From Aquatica leii (Eukaryota; Arthropoda; Insecta; Coleoptera; Lampyridae): 64,000 nt of DNA. Position numbers and translations under genes: made by a program. Where the stretch lies: assembly GCA_035610365.1 (NCBI GenBank), contig CM069432.1, forward strand, positions 263,001,177 to 263,065,176, read 5' to 3'. Below are positions 49,035 through 61,320 of the stretch, piece by piece; position 1 is the stretch's first letter; every line of letters begins with the position of its first letter. The notes beneath the pieces are model-generated. The model was not told the origin of the DNA. It did not search any database and saw nothing but the letters and a program-made list of their open reading frames with translations.

Positions 49035-50667
49035 GAGCTACAACTACAAAAACCTGACCAGTTACAAAGGTACGCAAGTTCTTTGGAAAAATTTAAAGCA
49101 AAAAATAGTCAAAAAGTATCGTGTACTAGAAAATGTTCAAGATATTTTTTGATGCGATATTACACAAAGAATAACTTAGAACAGAAAGATTCAAAAATAA
49201 AAATACAATAAAAAATGACTTGTCACCAGAAAATTATAAAAACACACGACCAATCTCTTCCAAAAATAAGAGTGTCAAAATGTTACAAAATAATCAGCAA
49301 TAACCTTTTGTCGCAAAGAAAGTTTGCTAATACAATCACTGTCAATATGAGCTACAACTACAAAAACTTAACCAATTACAAAGGTACGCAAGTTATTTAG
49401 AAAAAAAGGCAAAACTGAAAAAATACTTAAAAGGTTTCCTGTGCTAGAAAATGTTCGAGATATTTTTTGATGCAATATTAAACAAAGAAGAACCTAGAAC
49501 AAAAGGATTCAAAAAATAAAAAATACATTAAAAATGATTGTCACAAGAACTTTGTTTATATAAAAATAATAAAGACACACGACCAACCTACAGAAAAAAC
49601 AAGAGTGTCAGAAATGTTACAAAATAATCAGCAACAACCTTTTGTCGCAAAGAAACGATTCTTTGTTAATAAAATCACTGTCAAAATGAGCTACAACTAC
49701 AAAAACCTGACCAGTTACAAAGGTACGCAAGTTCTTTGGAAAAATTTAAAGCAAAAAATAGTCAAAAAGTATCGTGTACTAGAAAATGTTCAAGATATTT
49801 TTTGATGCGATATTACACAAAGAATAACTTAGAACAGAAAGATTCAAAAAATAAAAAATACAATAAAAATGACTTGTCACCAGAAAATTATAAAAACACA
49901 CGACCAATCTCTTCCAAAAATAAGAGTGTCAAAATGTTACAAAATAATCAGCAATAACCTTTTGTCGCAAAGAAAGTTTGCTAATACAATCACTGTCAAT
50001 ATGAGCTACAACTACAAAAACTTAACCAGTTACAAAGGTACGCAAGTTATTTAGAAAAAAAGGCAAAACTGAAAAAATACTTAAAAGGTTTCCTGTGCTA
50101 GAAAATGTTCGAGATATTTTTTGATGCAATATTAAACAAAGAAGAACCTAGAACAAAAGGATTCAAAAAATAAAAAATACATTAAAAATGATTGTCACAA
50201 GAACTTTGTTTATATAAAAATAATAAAGACACACGACCAACCTACAGAAAAAACAAGAGTGTCAGAAATGTTACAAAATAATCAGCAACAACCTTTTGTC
50301 GCAAAGAAAGTCTGCTAATAAAATTACTGCCAAAATGAGCTACAACTACAAAAACCCTGACCAGTTACAAAGAGACGCAGGTTTTTAAGAAAAAATTTGA
50401 CGCAAAAAATAGTCAAAAAGTATCGTGTACTAGAAAATGTTCAAAATATTTTTTGATGCGGCATTAAACAAAAAAGAACCGAGAACAAAAAGATTCAAAA
50501 AATAAAAAATACATTAAAAATGACTGTCACAAGAACATTGTTTAAATAAAAATAATAAAAACACACGACCAACCTACTGCAAAAACAAGAGTGTCAATAT
50601 GTTACAAAATAATCAGCAACAACCTTATGACGCACAGAAAATTCGCTAATACAATCACTGTCAAAAT
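49035..50667 (+). repeat. Satellite C higher-order repeat, copy 1
   Basis: The anchor GAGCTACAACTACAAAAAC occurs at 49035, 49349, 49688, 50003 and 50337, giving five monomer types with spacings 314, 339, 315, 334 and 331 bp (total 1633 bp). Types differ by fixed markers: type 1 has CTTATGACGCACAGAAAATT, types 2 and 4 have GTCAATATGAGC, type 3 has AAACGATTCTTTGTTAATAA, and type 5 has TCTGCTAATAAAATTACTGC. Confidence 0.9.
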
Positions 50668-52300
50668 GAGCTACAACTACAAAAACCTGACCAGTTACAA
50701 AGGTACGCAAGTTCTTTGGAAAAATTTGAAGCAAAAAATAGTCAAAAAGTATCGTGTACTAGAAAATGTTCAAGATATTTTTTGATGCGATATTACACAA
50801 AGAATAACTTAGAACAGAAAGATTCAAAAAATAAAAAATACAATAAAAATGACTGTCACCAGAAAATTATAAAAACACACGACCAATCTCTTCCAAAAAT
50901 AAGAGTGTCAAAATGTTACAAAATAATCAGCAATAACCTTTTGTCGCAAAGAAAGTTTGCTAATACAATCACTGTCAATATGAGCTACAACTACAAAAAC
51001 TTAACCAGTTACAAAGGTACGCAAGTTATTTAGAAAAAAAGGCAAAACGGAAAAAATACTTAAAAGGTATCCTGTGCTAGAAAATGTTCGAGATATTTTT
51101 TGATGCAATATTAAACAAAGAAGAACCTAGAACAAAAGGATTCAAAAAATAAAAAATACATTAAAAATGATTGTCACAAGAACTTTGTTTATATAAAAAT
51201 AATAAAGACACACGACCAACCTACAGAAAAAACAAGAGTGTCAGAAATGTTACAAAATAATCAGCAACAACCTTTTGTCGCAAAGAAACGATTCTTTGTT
51301 AATAAAATCACTGTCAAAATAAGCTACAACTACAAAAACCTGACCAGTTACAAAGGTACGCAAGTTCTTTGGAAAAATTTAAAGCAAAAAATAGTCAAAA
51401 AGTATCGTGTACTAGAAAATGTTCAAGATATTTTTTGATGCGATATTACACAAAGAATAACTTAGAACAGAAAGATTCAAAAAATAAAAAATACAATAAA
51501 AATGACTTGTCACCAGAAAATTATAAAAACACACGACCAATCTCTTCCAAAAATAAGAGTGTCAAAATGTTACAAAATAATCAGCAATAACCTTTTGTCG
51601 CAAAGAAAGTTTGCTAATACAATCACTGTCAATATGAGCTACAACTACAAAAACTTAACCAGTTACAAAGGTACGCAAGTTATTTAGAAAAAAAGGCAAA
51701 ACTGAAAAAATACTTAAAAGGTTTCCTGTGCTAGAAAATGTTCGAGATATTTTTTGATGCAATATTAAACAAAGAAGAACCTAGAACAAAAGGATTCAAA
51801 AAATAAAAAATACATTAAAAATGATTGTCACAAGAACTTTGTTTATATAAAAATAATAAAGACACACGACCAACCTACAGAAAAAACAAGAGTGTCAGAA
51901 ATGTTACAAAATAATCAGCAACAACCTTTTGTCGCAAAGAAAGTCTGCTAATAAAATTACTGCCAAAATGAGCTACAACTACAAAAACCCTGACCAGTTA
52001 CAAAGAGACGCAGGTTTTTAAGAAAAAATTTGACGCAAAAAATAGTCAAAAAGTATCGTGTACTAGAAAATGTTCAAAATATTTTTTGATGCGGCATTAA
52101 ACAAAAAAGAACCGAGAACAAAAAGATTCAAAAAATAAAAAATACATTAAAAATGACTGTCACAAGAACATTGTTTAAATAAAAATAATAAAAACACACG
52201 ACCAACCTACTGCAAAAACAAGAGTGTCAATATGTTACAAAATAATCAGCAACAACCTTATGACGCACAGAAAATTCGCTAATACAATCACTGTCAAAAT
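50668..52300 (+). repeat. Satellite C higher-order repeat, copy 2
   Basis: The same five monomer types occur in the same order, anchored at 50668, 50982, 51321, 51636 and 51970. The total length is again 1633 bp. It differs from copy 1 by only a few substitutions and single-base indels, for example TTTGAAGC for TTTAAAGC in type 1. Confidence 0.9.
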
Positions 52301-53922
52301 GAGCTACAACTACAAAAACCTGACCAGTTACAAAGGTACGCAAGTTCTTTGGAAAAATTTGAAGCAAAAAATAGTCAAAAAGTATCGTGTACTAGAAAAT
52401 GTTCAAGATATTTTTGATGCGATATTCCACAAAGAATAACTTAGAACAGAAAGATTCAAAAAATAAAAAATACAATAAAAATGACTGTCACCAGAAAATT
52501 ATAAAAACACACGACCAATCTCTTCCAAAAATAAGAGTGTCAAAATGTTACAAAATAATCAGCAATAACCTTTTGTCGCAAAGAAAGTTTGCTAATACAA
52601 TCACTGTCAATATGAGCTACAACTACAAAAACTTAACCAGTTACAAAGGTACGCAAGTTATTTAGAAAAAAGGCAAAACGGAAAAAATACTTAAAAGGTA
52701 TCCTGTGCTAGAAAATGTTCGAGATATTTTTGATGCAATATTAAACAAAGAAGAACCTAGAACAAAAGGATTCAAAAATAAAAATACATTAAAAATGATT
52801 GTCACAAGAACTTTGTTTATATAAAAATAATAAAGACACACGACCAACCTACAGAAAAACAAGAGTGTCAGAAATGTTACAAAATAATCAGCAACAACCT
52901 TTTGTCGCAAAGAAACGATTCTTTGTTAATAAAATCACTGTCAAAATAAGCTACAACTACAAAAACCTGACCAGTTACAAAGGTACGCAAGTTCTTTGGA
53001 AAAATTTAAAGCAAAAAATAGTCAAAAAGTATCGTGTACTAGAAAATGTTCAAGATATTTTTTGATGCGATATTACACAAAGAATAACTTAGAACAGAAA
53101 GATTCAAAAAATAAAAAATACAATAAAAATGACTTGTCACCAGAAAATTATAAAAACACACGACCAATCTCTTCCAAAAATAAGAGTGTCAAAATGTTAC
53201 AAAATAATCAGCAATAACCTTTTGTCGCAAAGAAAGTTTGCTAATACAATCACTGTCAATATGAGCTACAACTACAAAAACTTAACCAGTTACAAAGGTA
53301 CGCAAGTTATTTAGAAAAAAAGGCAAAACTGAAAAAATACTTAAAAGGTTTCCTGTGCTAGAAAATGTTCGAGATATTTTTTGATGCAATATTAAACAAA
53401 GAAGAACCTAGAACAAAAGGATTCAAAAAATAAAAAATACATTAAAAATGATTGTCACAAGAACTTTGTTTATATAAAAATAATAAAGACACACGACCAA
53501 CCTACAGAAAAAACAAGAGTGTCAGAAATGTTACAAAATAATCAGCAACAACCTTTTGTCGCAAAGAAAGTCTGCTAATAAAATTACTGCCAAAATGAGC
53601 TACAACTACAAAAACCCTGACCAGTTACAAAGAGACGCAGGTTTTTAAGAAAAAATTTGACGCAAAAATAGTCAAAAAGTATCGTGTACTAGAAAATGTT
53701 CAAAATATTTTTGATGCGGCATTAAACAAAAAGAACCGAGAACAAAAGATTCAAAAAATAAAAAATACATTAAAAATGACTGTCACAAGAACATTGTTTA
53801 AATAAAAATAATAAAAACACACGACCAACCTACTGCAAAAACAAGAGTGTCAATATGTTACAAAATAATCAGCAACAACCTTATGACGCACAGAAAATTC
53901 GCTAATACAATCACTGTCAAAA
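52301..53922 (+). repeat. Satellite C higher-order repeat, copy 3
   Basis: The five types recur in order, but the copy is about 11 bp shorter. The shortening comes from single-base losses in A and T runs concentrated in 52400-52860 and 53650-53760. Confidence 0.9.
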
Positions 53923-55233
53923 TGAGCTACAACTACAAAAACCTGACCAGTTACAAAGGTACGCAAGTTCTTTGGAAAAATTTGAAGCAAAAAATAGTCA
54001 AAAAGTATCGTGTACTAGAAAATGTTCAAGATATTTTTTGATGCGATATTACACAAAGAATAACTTAGAACAGAAAGATTCAAAAAATAAAAAATACAAT
54101 AAAAATGACTGTCACCAGAAAATTATAAAAACACACGACCAATCTCTTCCAAAAATAAGAGTGTCAAAATGTTACAAAATAATCAGCAATAACCTTTTGT
54201 CGCAAAGAAAGTTTGCTAATACAATCACTGTCAATATGAGCTACAACTACAAAAACTTAACCAGTTACAAAGGTACGCAAGTTATTTAGAAAAAAAGGCA
54301 AAACGGAAAAAATACTTAAAAGGTATCCTGTGCTAGAAAATGTTCGAGATATTTTTTGATGCAATATTAAACAAAGAAGAACCTAGAACAAAAGGATTCA
54401 AAAAATAAAAAATACATTAAAAATGATTGTCACAAGAACTTTGTTTATATAAAAATAATAAAGACACACGACCAACCTACAGAAAAAACAAGAGTGTCAG
54501 AAATGTTACAAAATAATCAGCAACAACCTTTTGTCGCAAAGAAACGATTCTTTGTTAATAAAATCACTGTCAAAATAAGCTACAACTACAAAAACCTGAC
54601 CAGTTACAAAGGTACGCAAGTTCTTTGGAAAAATTTAAAGCAAAAAATAGTCAAAAAGTATCGTGTACTAGAAAATGTTCAAGATATTTTTTGATGCAAT
54701 ATTAAACAAAGAAGAACCTAGAACAAAAGGATTCAAAAAATAAAAAATACATTAAAAATGATTGTCACAAGAACTTTGTTTATATAAAAATAATAAAGAC
54801 ACACGACCAACCTACAGAAAAAACAAGAGTGTCAGAAATGTTACAAAATAATCAGCAACAACCTTTTGTCGCAAAGAAAGTCTGCTAATAAAATTACTGC
54901 CAAAATGAGCTACAACTACAAAAACCCTGACCAGTTACAAAGAGACGCAGGTTTTTAAGAAAAATTTGACGCAAAAAATAGTCAAAAAGTATCGTGTACT
55001 AGAAAATGTTCAAAATATTTTTTGATGCGGCATTAAACAAAAAGAACCGAGAACAAAAGATTCAAAAAATAAAAAATACATTAAAAATGACTGTCACAAG
55101 AACATTGTTTAAATAAAAATAATAAAAACACACGACCAACCTACTGCAAAAACAAGAGTGTCAATATGTTACAAAATAATCAGCAACAACCTTATGACGC
55201 ACAGAAAATTCGCTAATACAATCACTGTCAAAA
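53923..55233 (+). repeat. Satellite C higher-order repeat, copy 4 (four monomers)
   Basis: Anchors lie at 53923, 54238, 54577 and 54907, and the next type 1 is at 55234. Types 1, 2, 3 and 5 are present and type 4 is missing, so the copy is about 1311 bp. The join between type 3 and the following unit runs directly from CAAGATATTTTTTGATG into the type 4 tail (CAATATTAAACAAAGAAG), as expected from recombination between neighbouring monomers. Confidence 0.85.
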
Positions 55234-58200
55234 TGAGCTACAACTACAAAAACCTGACCAGTTACAAAGGTACGCAAGTTCTTTGGAAAAATTTGAAGCA
55301 AAAAATAGTCAAAAAGTATCGTGTACTAGAAAATGTTCAAGATATTTTTTGATGCGATATTACACAAAGAATAACTTAGAACAGAAAGATTCAAAAAATA
55401 AAAAATACAATAAAAATGACTGTCACCAGAAAATTATAAAAACACACGACCAATCTCTTCCAAAAATAAGAGTGTCAAAATGTTACAAAATAATCAGCAA
55501 CAACCTTTTGTCGCAAAGAAAGTTTGCTAATAAAATCACTGTCAAAATGAGCTACAACTACAAAAACCTGACCAGTTACAAAGAGACGCAGGTTTTTAAG
55601 AAAAAATTTGACGCAAAAAATAGTCAAAAAGTATCGTGTACTAGAAAATGTTCAAAATATTCTTGATGCGACATTAAACAAAAAAGAACGGAGAACAGAA
55701 AGATTCAAAAAATACATTAAAAATGACTGTCCAAGGACATTGTTTATATAAAAAAATAATATAAACATACGACGTATATATTCCAAAAATAAGAGTGTCA
55801 AAAATGTTACAAAATAATCAGCAACAACCTTTTGTCGCAAAGAAAGTTTGCTAGTACAATCACTGTCAAAATGAGCTACAGCTACAAAAACCTGACCAGT
55901 TACAAAGGAACACGGGTTTTTAAGGAAAAAATTGACGCAAAAAATAGTCAAAAAGGATCGTGTACTTGAAAATTTTCGAGATATTTTTTTTTATGCGATA
56001 TTAAACAAAGAAGAATTCTCAATTCATAACGATTCAAAAAATAAAGAATACATTACAAATGACTGTCACAAGAACATTGCTTATATAAAAAAATAATAAA
56101 AACACACGACCAACATACTGCAAAAACAAGAGTGTGAGAAATGTTACAAAATAATCAGCAACAACCTTTTGTCACAAAGAGACAATTGTTTGCTAATACA
56201 ATCACTGTCAAAATGAGCTACAACTACAAAAACCTAACCAATTACAAAGGAACGCATATTTTTAAAAAAAACTTGACGCAAAAAATAGTCAAAAAGTATC
56301 CTGTACTAAAAAATGTTCAAGGTATTTTTTGAAGTGGTATTAAACTAAGAAGAACCGAGAACAGAAAAATTCAAAAACCAAAAAATCCATTAAAATGAAA
56401 GTCAAACAAAAAACGCTATCGTTTATATCAGAGAATAATAAAACAAACGACCAACCTACTCCAGAAAAGTGTCAGAAATGTTACAAAGTAATCAGAAAAA
56501 ACCTTTTGTCGCAAACAAACTATTGCATGGTAACACAATCACTATCAAATTGAGCAACTACAAAAACCTTGGGAGTTTCAAGAATACGCAATGACGACAA
56601 ACATATTCAAAAAGTATCGTGTACCAAAAAATGTTCAAGATATTTTTGAGACTTTACTAAACCAAGAAGAACCGAAAACAAAGAAAATCCAAAAATAAAT
56701 GAATCCATTAAAAATGACATTCACAAGAAAAGCGCCATCAACCCTATAAAATAATAATAAAAACAGGTAATCAAGCTACTCTAGCAACGAGAGTCTTAGA
56801 AATGCTACAAAATAATTAGCAAAAAACGTATGCCGCAAAAAAACCATTGTTTGATAACACAATCACTATCAATTTGAGCACAAAAGAACGCGAGTTTTTA
56901 AGAAAAGTTTGACGCAAAAAGTTGTTAAAAAGTATCGTGTGCTAGAAAATGTTCGAGATATTTTTTGATGCGATATTAAACAAAAAAGAACATAGAACAG
57001 AGGGATTCAAAAAATAAAAAATACATTAAAAATGACTGTCACAAGAACATTGTTTATATAAAAAATAATAAAAACACACGACCAACCTACTCTAGAAGCA
57101 AAAGTGTCAGAAATGTTACAAAATAATCAGCAACAACGTTTTGTCGCAAAGAAACAATTGTTTGTTAACATAATCACTGTCAAATTGAGCTACAACTACA
57201 AAAACCTGACCAGTTACAAAGGAACGCAAGTTTTTAAGAAAAAATTGACGCAAAAAATAGTTAAAAAGTATCGTGTCCTAGAAAATGTTCCGAGATATTT
57301 TTTGATGCGATATTAAACACAAAAAGTATCGTGTCCTAGAAAATGTTCGAGATATTTTTTGATGCGATATTAAACACAAAAGAACCGAGAACAGAGGGAT
57401 TCAAAAAATAAAAAATACATTAAAAATGACTGTCACAAAAACATTGTTTATATAAAATAATAATAAAAACACACGACCAACCTACTGCAAAAACAAGAGT
57501 GTCAGAAATGTTACAAAATAATCATCAACAACCTTTTGTCGCAAAGAAGGTTTGCTAATACAATCACTGTCAAAATGAGCTACAACTACAAAAACCGGAC
57601 GAGTTACAAAGATACGCAGGTTTTTAAGAAAAAAATTGACGCAAAAAACAGTTAAAAAGTATCGTGTGCTAGAAAATGTTCGAGATATTTTTTGATGCGA
57701 TATTAAACACAAAAGAACCGAGAACAGAGGGATTCAAAAAATAAAAGATACATTTAAAATGACTGTCACAAGAACATTATTTATATAAAAAATAATAAAA
57801 ACACACCACCAACCTACTGCAAAAACAAGAGTGTCAGAAATGTTACAAAATAATCAGCAACAACCTTTTGTCGCAAAAAAAGTTTGCTAATAAAATCACT
57901 GTCAAAATCAGCTACAACTACAAAAACCTGACCAGTTACAAAGGAACGCAGGTTTTTACGAAAATATTTGATGCAAAAAATAGTCAAAAAGTATTGTGTA
58001 CTAGAAAATGTTCAAGATATTTTTTGAAGTGGTATTAAACTAAGAAGAACCCAGAACAACAAAATTCAAAAACCAAAAAATCCATTAAAGTCAAAGTCAA
58101 ACAAAAAACGCTATCGTTTATATCAGAGAATAATAAAACAGACGACCAACCTACTCCAGAAACAAAAGTGTCAGAAATGTTACAAAATAATCAGCAGCAA

Positions 58201-58690
58201 CCTTTTGTCACAAAGAAACCATTGTTTGCTAACACGATCACTGTCAAATTGACCTACAAAAACCTAACCAGTTGCAAAGGAACGCAGGTTTTTAAGAAAA
58301 ATTTGATGCAAAAAATAGTCAAAAATGTATCGTGTACTAGAAAATGTTCAAGTTATTTTTTGATGCGATATTAAAGAAAAAAGAACCGAGAAAAAAAAAA
58401 TAAAAACACACGACCAACTTACTGTAGAAACAAGAGTGTCAGAAATGTTACAAAATAATCGGCAAAAATATTTTGTCGCAAAGATACCATTGTATGTTAA
58501 CACAATCATTGTGGGATTGAGCAACAACTACAAAACCTAAGCAATTACAAAGAAACGCAAGTTTTTAAGTAAACTGTGACGCAAAAATAGTCAAAAAGTA
58601 TCGTATACTGAAAAATGTTCAAAATATTTATTGAAGCGATATTAAACCAAGAGGAATCGAAAACAGAGAGATTAAAAAAATATAAAATGC
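55234..58690 (+). repeat. Satellite family C, right-flank monomers
   Basis: About ten monomers follow the higher-order block. The first two (type 1 and a type 2/5 mosaic) are still close to it. From about 55700 the units diverge progressively in sequence and length, and the five-type order is lost. Several keep a 63-70 codon open frame (56141, 57104, 58168), but changes between copies look unconstrained. The array is cut at about 58690 by a LINE. Confidence 0.85.
57263..57378 (+). repeat. 58-bp tandem duplication inside a satellite C monomer
   Basis: AAAAAGTATCGTGTCCTAGA begins at 57263 and again at 57321. Both continue through GATATTTTTTGATGCGATAT to TAAACAC. The copies differ by one extra C, so this is a recent local duplication. 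Confidence 0.85.
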
Positions 58691-58694
58691 AATA

Positions 58695-60364
58695 AAAAGT
58701 ACCTCTTCAGATGGGGTACTCTTTGAAGACGAGTGTTCGCGATCATCAACCGAGATACGGCTGTTCAAAAGAGTTGGGTGATGTTAGATTATACCAATCT
58801 CGTAGGTTCTTCAGCCAGGGTATGCTTCTAAGGCCTGCTTCTAGAACTAACTGTAATAAGCGATATTTTGTGTTTCTTCTTGTATGCCCCAGGTATAATA
58901 GTTTTTATTTTTGAATAGTATCGACACATTACGTTGTTTTTTGCATTAACTGCATTACCTATTTATTGCTGATCTTCTGAATCTGGGAGATGCGTCACAT
59001 CCTTCTATGTTCTTCTTTGTTCAATGTCCTTGTCAATGTGCCGTAGAATAAAACTGAGTAAACATAATCTCAGCAGTCTAGTTTGTATTTTGATGTATAT
59101 ATATTGTGAGCACAATGTTTGTTGCATGTTCTTAAAAGCTGTGTGTGCTGTTTCAATCTGGCACATTATTTCTTGAAGGCAATTGCTTTGGTCATTCAGC
59201 AATGATCTTAGGTATCGGAAATGTGATACATTTTCTATGTTTTGGTTATTGAGTTGTAAGGCCATTTGAGGTGATTTCTAGTTGTCGTCATTGATTTTGT
59301 TTTCTTGATGTTTATTGTAAGTCAGTATTCTTCGGTGATGATAGAGACTCTGTTTAGCATAATTTGTAGTTCTTGTTGTAATGCCGCCAGTAATACTGCG
59401 TCATCTGCATAACGGATAGATTCGATTCTCTCTCCATTTATTTTTATTCCACCATCTGAGTGTTCGCAAGCTTTTTAAAAAAGTTCTTCCAAGTACATGT
59501 TAAACAGCGATGGTAATAGTACGCAACCCTGTCTTACACCTCGGAGTATCTTAATTTCTTTCGTAACTTGTCCGTCTATCCCAACATGAGCTTTTTGATC
59601 TCCGGTTCAAAATTATTTGAGTGTTTGCGCTAGTTATTTGTGAGGCCTTGAGTACATCAAAAAGTTTTTCGTGTTTATCCATGTCGTAGGCCTTCTCATA
59701 ATCGATAAGGAGAAGGGATACGTCTGTGTTTACATCTCTGGATCTGTCTGTTAGTATCCTCGTGAAGAGAAGTAGTTCTCAAGTAACCAGTCCATCTCGG
59801 AATCCAAATTGCTGTTTTGATAGTATTTCCTCACTTTCACGTTATATCTTGGCAATTTCTAGGATTTTTGGGAAAGTTACAAATGTTGAGTGCAGCCATT
59901 TTTTTGGAAGTATTTCAGTTTGCTATATGTTATTGAAATTGTTTACCAAGAGAAAGATGTTGTCTTTATCAATTAGTTTTATAACCTCGTCCGGTTTCAA
60001 TGCTTTTTCCGACTTCGAATTTTTTGTTATTGTTATAATGTCGTCGTTGTTTACATTTGTTGTTGGGAGCTCTCGTTCATCCATGAAGAGGTCACAAATA
60101 CAATTACTCCATTTTTTCAGTTTGTCTTCAGTAAACCATAATATTTCGTTGCTAGCATTGTGCAGTATGTTTCCCTGATTTATGTGAGGTTTTTTTATTT
60201 AGTTCCCGTATTTTGTAGGTTTCGGACGTCATGGATATTCTGTAGGTGTTCGATGTTTTCACATTTCTTCTTTAATTATTTCTTGCCTTTTTTATTTCCG
60301 TTTTTTCAGTTTGTATGGTCTTGTATTGCTCCGGTTTATTTTCTATTTTAAAAGTTTTTCTTTG
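58695..60364 (-). pseudogene. 5'-truncated LINE reverse transcriptase relic
   Basis: Read on the minus strand. A linker (KALKPDEVIKLIDKDNIF, about 60010) is followed by FGFRDGL (about 59805), SLLLIDYEKAYDMDKHEKLF (about 59725-59665, motif A), GVRQGCVLLPSLFNMYLEEL (about 59543-59485), ESIRYADDAVLLAALQQEL (about 59430-59375, catalytic YADD intact), VALQLNNQNIENVSHFRYL (about 59265), and a C-terminus with SNITQLF and TAVSRLMIANTR (about 58785-58720). Stops and frameshifts are frequent. The endonuclease is missing. The element interrupts satellite C, which resumes at 60365. It looks like a different family from the LINE at 34931-37560. Confidence 0.85.
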
Positions 60365-61320
60365 TTTCATCAAATGACAGTCACAAGACAAGCGCCATCG
60401 TTCATATAAGCGAATAATAAAAACAGGCGACAAACCTACTCCAGAAACAAGAGTGTCAGAAATGTTACAAAATAATCAGCAAAAACATTTTGTCACAAAA
60501 GATACTACTAACACAATCATTGTCCAACTGAGTAACAATTACAAAACCTAAGCAGTTACAAGTTTTTAAGCAAATTTTTACGCAGAAAATAGTCAAAAAG
60601 TACCGTGTACTAAAAATTGTTCATGATATTGTTTGAGGTGATAAACCAAGAAGAACCAAGAACAAAAAAATTCAAAAAATAAAACGTCTATCAAAAACAT
60701 CTTTTACAAGAAAAGCGTCATTGTGTATATTAGAAAATAACAAAAACAAGCGACTAATCTACCCCAGAAATAAGAGTATCAGGAATGTTACAAAATAATC
60801 AAGAAAAAAATTTTATGTCCCAAAGAAACCATTTATCGCCAAGAAATAATTGTTTACTAACAACACAATTCTCCAATTAAGCGACAACTTCAGAAACCTA
60901 AGTAGTTACAAGGAAACGTAAGTTTTTAAGCAAACTGTGACACAAAAAATAATCGCAGAGTATCGTGTACTCAAAAGTGTTCAAAACATTTTTTGAGACA
61001 GTATTAAAGTAAGAAGAACCGAGATCAGAAAGATTCAAAAAATAAAAAATCCATTATTAATGACAGTCACAAGAAAGCGTCATTGTTTATATAACAGAAT
61101 AATAAATACAAGTGACCAACCTACTCTATAATCAAGAGTGTCAGAAACAAAGGTCAGAAATGTTACAAAATAATCAGTTAAACCGTTTGGTCGCAAATAA
61201 CCCGTTGTTTGCTGACACAATCACTGTTCCAGAATTGAACAACGACTACAAAAACCTAAGCAGTTGCAAAGAAACGCATGTTTTTAAACAAACGGTGACG
61301 CAAAAAATAGTTATGAAGTA
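60365..61320 (+). repeat. Satellite family C, diverged monomers between LINEs
   Basis: Three diverged monomers are recognisable by TGACAGTCACAAGA (60376 and 61063), CAAGAGTGTCAGAAATGTTA (about 60450) and AAAAGTACCGTGTAC. They show that the array once continued across the LINE at 58695-60364. Confidence 0.8.

Noticed and set aside
49736..53314. Many near-identical open frames of 61-105 codons that look like a tandem gene family
   Set aside because: They are the same positions of satellite C monomers. Frames change with single-base indels and no family motif or start context supports translation.
48000..58690. Evenly spaced repeats that might suggest a CRISPR array
   Set aside because: Units are 314-339 bp with no short repeat-spacer pattern, and the DNA is eukaryotic.
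59726..60351. A 150-codon plus-strand frame and its neighbour inside the LINE
   Set aside because: The minus strand carries clear RT motifs across the same bases, so the plus-strand frames are shadows.
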